NCBI RefSeq assembly: GCF_943181415.1
Contig: NZ_CALPBZ010000002.1
Coordinates: 186,001-250,000, forward strand
DNA from: Microbacterium sp. Marseille-Q6648
GTDB taxonomy: Bacteria; Actinomycetota; Actinomycetes; Actinomycetales; Microbacteriaceae
Direction of reading: 5' to 3'
Length of the DNA: 64,000 bases
Shown here: positions 61,501 through 64,000 of the stretch, piece by piece
Numbering within the stretch: the first letter of the stretch is position 1
Layout of the letters: the number at the start of each line of letters is the position of its first letter
Position numbers and translations under genes: made by a program
Notes under the pieces: generated by a model
The model's input: only the letters and a program-made list of their open reading frames with translations
What the model was told of the DNA's origin: nothing
The model's database searches: none

Positions 61501-63837
61501 TCAGCGGTCGGCGACCGACGTGAGCAGCCGGACCCCGCGGAGGCGCGGAGTGCGCACCGCCCGGTCGTTTCTCGAACCGGCCGGTTCGATGATCATGCTC
61601 CACTCGAGGGCGCCGGGGGTCGCCGGCAGGTCGACCTCGCAGACGGTCTCGGTCGATCCGGGGGTCAGCGTGCGGTCGAGGACGACGGCGCCGCCGGCAT
61701 GCACCCGGAGGCCCCCCGGCTCCTCGGCGGGGAACCATTCCACACGGAGCCGGTCGGCCGTGCCGGTCCAGTCGCGCAGAGTGAACCGGATCGCCCCGGC
61801 GGTCCGCCGCCATCGCACGTCGCCCACGATGCCCGTGTCCTCGTCGTCGGCGACGAGCGCGTGATCGGACTCCGGCTGCTGCTGCCCGAAGACGACGGCG
61901 TCGCACGTGCGCGCCTCGAGGTCTAGGGCCTCGGCGTCGATGCCGGCCAGCTCGACGCGACGGGCGGCCGCGGTCGCGGCATCCGCGAGCGGGAAGGCGA
62001 CGGTGTACCGCGCGTCATGGATGCCGGCGAACGGCTCGAGGTCGATCGCGGCGCCCTCGAGAGCGGCGACGCGGACGCGGCCGTCGGCGAGCCGCTCGGC
62101 GGCGGCCACATCGGCGGGGTCGAGGATCGGCGCCTCTGCCAGGGGGCGCAGCGCCCCCAGCGCGATGTGGCCCATCCGCGCTCCGGTGCCGCGGTACGAG
62201 AGGGCATCGTCGGGAATGCGCTGCGCGAGCACCTCCGACCCGTCGACCACCCACCCCCACGCCGACCCGTCGGGCGCCGTCTCGACGCGCAGTCGTCGCG
62301 GCAGCTCGATCCGGTACGTCGTGCGCCCGGACCACGTGGTCCCGGCGGTCCATCGCGTCCCCGCGGCGACGTCGGCGACGACGCCCGGTGCGGTCTCGAT
62401 GCGCGCGTGTTCGACACCGTCGGGGATGAGGATGCTGACCGCCCGCGCGAGGGGTCGATCCGCCGTCACCGTCACCCGCCACGCGTCGACGCCTGCCGCG
62501 GCTTCCGCCGGATCGATCTCGACGAGCAGGTCCCGCGTGCGCACCGACGAGGGGACCAGCGCGTTGATGCGCAACTCGCCGGGTGCCGCGTCGGTGCCGG
62601 CCGACTCGGCGTACACGAGCGCACCGTGGCGGGCCTGCGCCTCGAAACCGGACCCCATGCAGCACCAGAACCCCTCGGCCTCGGGCGAGTACACGCGGTA
62701 GTGCCCGGGGCGCTGCGAGGTGAAGTAGACCAGGCCGCCGTGAACCGGATGCTGCGCCGAACGCAGGTGGTTCAGACGTGCCCGCTCCGCCCAGCGCAGA
62801 TACGCGTCGTCGCCGGTGAGGGCGTGGAGCTCGGCCGCGAGCTTGACCATGTTGTGGGTGTTGCAGGTCTCGGGCCCTTCGCGCGCCACGAACATCCTCG
62901 AGAAGTCCTCGGCGGCGTGGAAGTGCTCTGCGACGCTGTCACCGCCGAGGGGGATGCTGCGACGCCCGGCCACCGTGTCGAAGAAGGTCCGCGCAGCGGC
63001 ACCCTCGCGCGCAGCGACGTCGGCGACGGCATCCGGGTCGACCTCGCGGGCGGCGCGTTCGATCGTGGCGAGACCGACGGCGACGGGGATGAGCGTGTTG
63101 GCGTGCAGCCCGTCGAGCTCGTCCCTGCCCGCGGCGAGCGGCTCGACGAGCGCGGGGCGGGCGAAGCGGCGCGCGAGCGCCAGCGGAGCGGGGTCGCGGC
63201 GGAGGATCGCCAGGCGGGCGAACGCCTCGGTGAACCCGCCGAACTCCGAGTCCAGCAGCGTGCCGAAGACGCTGCCGTCGAGGGCGGCAGCGGTGCGCAG
63301 CCACCAGTCCCCGAGGTCGGCGAGCGCCGCGTCGGCGACGGGGTGTCCGACGAGCTCGGTCGCATCGAGGAGGCCCGCGAGGGTCTTGTGCAGGTTGTAC
63401 AGCGGCACCCACCGGCCGTTGAGAGAGAAGGCGCCGGCCTCGACTCTTCCGGAGAGCACCTCGTCCCAGAGGGCCACACCGTCGGGCACTCCTCCGACAT
63501 AGCCGGTGCCGATCGCCTGCTGCGCGTCGCGCATGCCCCCGACGAGGTGCTCGACGAGCGCCGCGATCGGCGCGTCGTCGCCGCCCGCGGCGAGGGTGGA
63601 CGCGGCCGAGAGCACGTGACCGGCGGTGTGGCCGTCGAGCCCGTCCGACTCCCAGCCGGGGTACGGCTCGGCCCGCGCGCTCAGTCCTGCCTCGCGGAGG
63701 TAGGGAGCCAGCAGCCGGTCGGGATCGAGGCGCAGCAGGGTCTCGCGCACCGTCCGCTGCGCCGCGAGGTCCGCTCCCTCCCTCAGCTGCACGGCGGCGG
63801 GAGGGAGGAATCGAACGAGCGTGCTCGTGGCGGGCAT
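61501..63837 (-). CDS. GH127 (DUF1680) beta-L-arabinofuranosidase
   Basis: Intracellular (alpha/alpha)6-barrel enzyme of 778 residues. The zinc-thiolate site of the HypBA1 class is complete: Glu323 and Cys325 in GPETCNTHNMVKLAAEL, and Cys392/Cys393 in GFWCCMGSG, one of which is the nucleophile. Glu304 in SVAEHFHAAED is the probable acid/base. RPGHYRVYS is another family signature. The C-terminal 350 residues form beta-sandwich domains. CAGGAGC precedes ATG 63837. GH127 and the related GH146 remove beta-L-arabinofuranose from pectic side chains or hydroxyproline arabinans. The operator at 63853 lies at its start, and a LacI gene diverges from it. Confidence 0.9.
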   Translation of the reverse strand: MPATSTLVRFLPPAAVQLREGADLAAQRTVRETLLRLDPDRLLAPYLREAGLSARAEPYPGWESDGLDGHTAGHVLSAASTLAAGGDDAPIAALVEHLVGGMRDAQQAIGTGYVGGVPDGVALWDEVLSGRVEAGAFSLNGRWVPLYNLHKTLAGLLDATELVGHPVADAALADLGDWWLRTAAALDGSVFGTLLDSEFGGFTEAFARLAILRRDPAPLALARRFARPALVEPLAAGRDELDGLHANTLIPVAVGLATIERAAREVDPDAVADVAAREGAAARTFFDTVAGRRSIPLGGDSVAEHFHAAEDFSRMFVAREGPETCNTHNMVKLAAELHALTGDDAYLRWAERARLNHLRSAQHPVHGGLVYFTSQRPGHYRVYSPEAEGFWCCMGSGFEAQARHGALVYAESAGTDAAPGELRINALVPSSVRTRDLLVEIDPAEAAAGVDAWRVTVTADRPLARAVSILIPDGVEHARIETAPGVVADVAAGTRWTAGTTWSGRTTYRIELPRRLRVETAPDGSAWGWVVDGSEVLAQRIPDDALSYRGTGARMGHIALGALRPLAEAPILDPADVAAAERLADGRVRVAALEGAAIDLEPFAGIHDARYTVAFPLADAATAAARRVELAGIDAEALDLEARTCDAVVFGQQQPESDHALVADDEDTGIVGDVRWRRTAGAIRFTLRDWTGTADRLRVEWFPAEEPGGLRVHAGGAVVLDRTLTPGSTETVCEVDLPATPGALEWSMIIEPAGSRNDRAVRTPRLRGVRLLTSVADR

Positions 63838-63852
63838 GATGCTCCTGGAGAC

Positions 63853-63866
63853 GGAAAACGCTTCCC
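63853..63866. promoter_or_regulatory. LacI-type operator (GGAAAACGCTTCCC)
   Basis: Member of the GGAAANCGNTTNCC family, 15 bases upstream of the GH127 start, where it would block initiation. Confidence 0.7.
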
Positions 63867-63908
63867 ACCATAGTGTCGGATGCCGGGCCGGAGGCCTAGA
63901 CTCGGGCT

Positions 63909-64000
63909 GTGAGCGAGATCGCGACGCATACCCGTGGTTCGGCGACTCTGCACGACGTCGCCCGTGAGGCGGGTGTGTCGCTGGCGACCGCGTCGCGCGT
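63909..64000 (+). CDS. LacI-family regulator, cut by window end
   Basis: Only the first 30 codons are inside the window. They include the start of a LacI helix-turn-helix, ATLHDVAREAGVSLATASRV. GTG 63909 is the only start that places the helix-turn-helix near the N-terminus. It is divergent from GH127 with the 63853 operator between, so it is probably the local repressor. Confidence 0.85.
   Translation, partial: MSEIATHTRGSATLHDVAREAGVSLATASR

Noticed and set aside
1-64000. tRNA, rRNA, insertion sequences, phage genes or attachment sites
   Set aside because: No sequence resembling them was seen on either strand. The locus looks chromosomal and uninterrupted.

Overview
The window is high-GC DNA with short intergenic gaps, many GTG starts, LacI-type regulators and ATGA/GTGA gene overlaps. 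This fits an actinobacterium of the Microbacteriaceae, most like Microbacterium; that assignment comes from overall sequence style, not from a marker gene. Almost the whole window is one carbohydrate-utilisation superlocus. Its core is degradation of rhamnogalacturonan I (RG-I) and its arabinan and galactan side chains. There are about 44 intact or partial protein genes and one frameshifted gene. I saw no RNA genes, insertion sequences, prophage genes or CRISPR arrays.

Layout. 20-3005: GH42 beta-galactosidase and an ABC permease, divergent from a LacI regulator (3151). 4181-8520: LacI, solute-binding protein and two permeases, divergent from a glycogen-debranching-type alpha-glycosidase (8666-10633). 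10727-16759: a 2010-residue secreted protein joining a CE12 rhamnogalacturonan acetylesterase to a PL11 rhamnogalacturonan lyase. 17209-22920: LacI, intracellular CE12 esterase, an exporter-type ABC protein, a Gfo/Idh/MocA oxidoreductase and a frameshifted beta-propeller glycosidase. 22932-30355: operon resembling the Bacillus subtilis yes/yet RG-I genes (DUF624, lipoprotein, LplB- and LplC-like permeases, DUF1961/YesU-like, PL26/YetA-like exo-lyase). 30693-39396, divergent: second importer, DUF624-like protein, GH42 and GH106 alpha-L-rhamnosidase. 39446-46734: arabinan operon (binding protein, two permeases, GH51, GH5, LacI). 46935-51510: GntR-controlled sugar-acid module (TIM-barrel enzyme, DhaK-DhaL kinase, 3-hydroxyacyl-CoA-dehydrogenase-like enzyme). 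51620-54303: LacI and a second GH51. 54390-56639: secreted tandem CE1-type esterase. 57012-60336: oxidoreductase, DUF993 aldolase-like and TIM-barrel operon. 60403-64000: aldo/keto reductase, GH127 beta-L-arabinofuranosidase and the start of another LacI gene.

How it could work together (inference). The secreted CE12-PL11 protein and the secreted esterase remove acetyl and probably feruloyl groups and cut the RG-I backbone outside the cell. Four ABC importers plus one lone permease take up the oligosaccharides. Inside, PL26, the second CE12, GH106, GH42, GH51 and GH127 dismantle them. The oxidoreductase/aldolase/isomerase and kinase modules feed unusual sugars or sugar acids into central metabolism. 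No GH105 unsaturated rhamnogalacturonyl hydrolase is present, although lyase products normally need one.

Regulation is legible. One operator family, close to GGAAAGCGCTTTCC, lies upstream of at least seven transcription units spread over 47 kb. A second palindrome, TACAACGTTGTA, links the arabinan operon to the secreted esterase. Further private operators sit beside the 3151 LacI, 7441 LacI and 50815 GntR genes. Three of the four binding-protein genes are followed by a strong hairpin before the permease genes.
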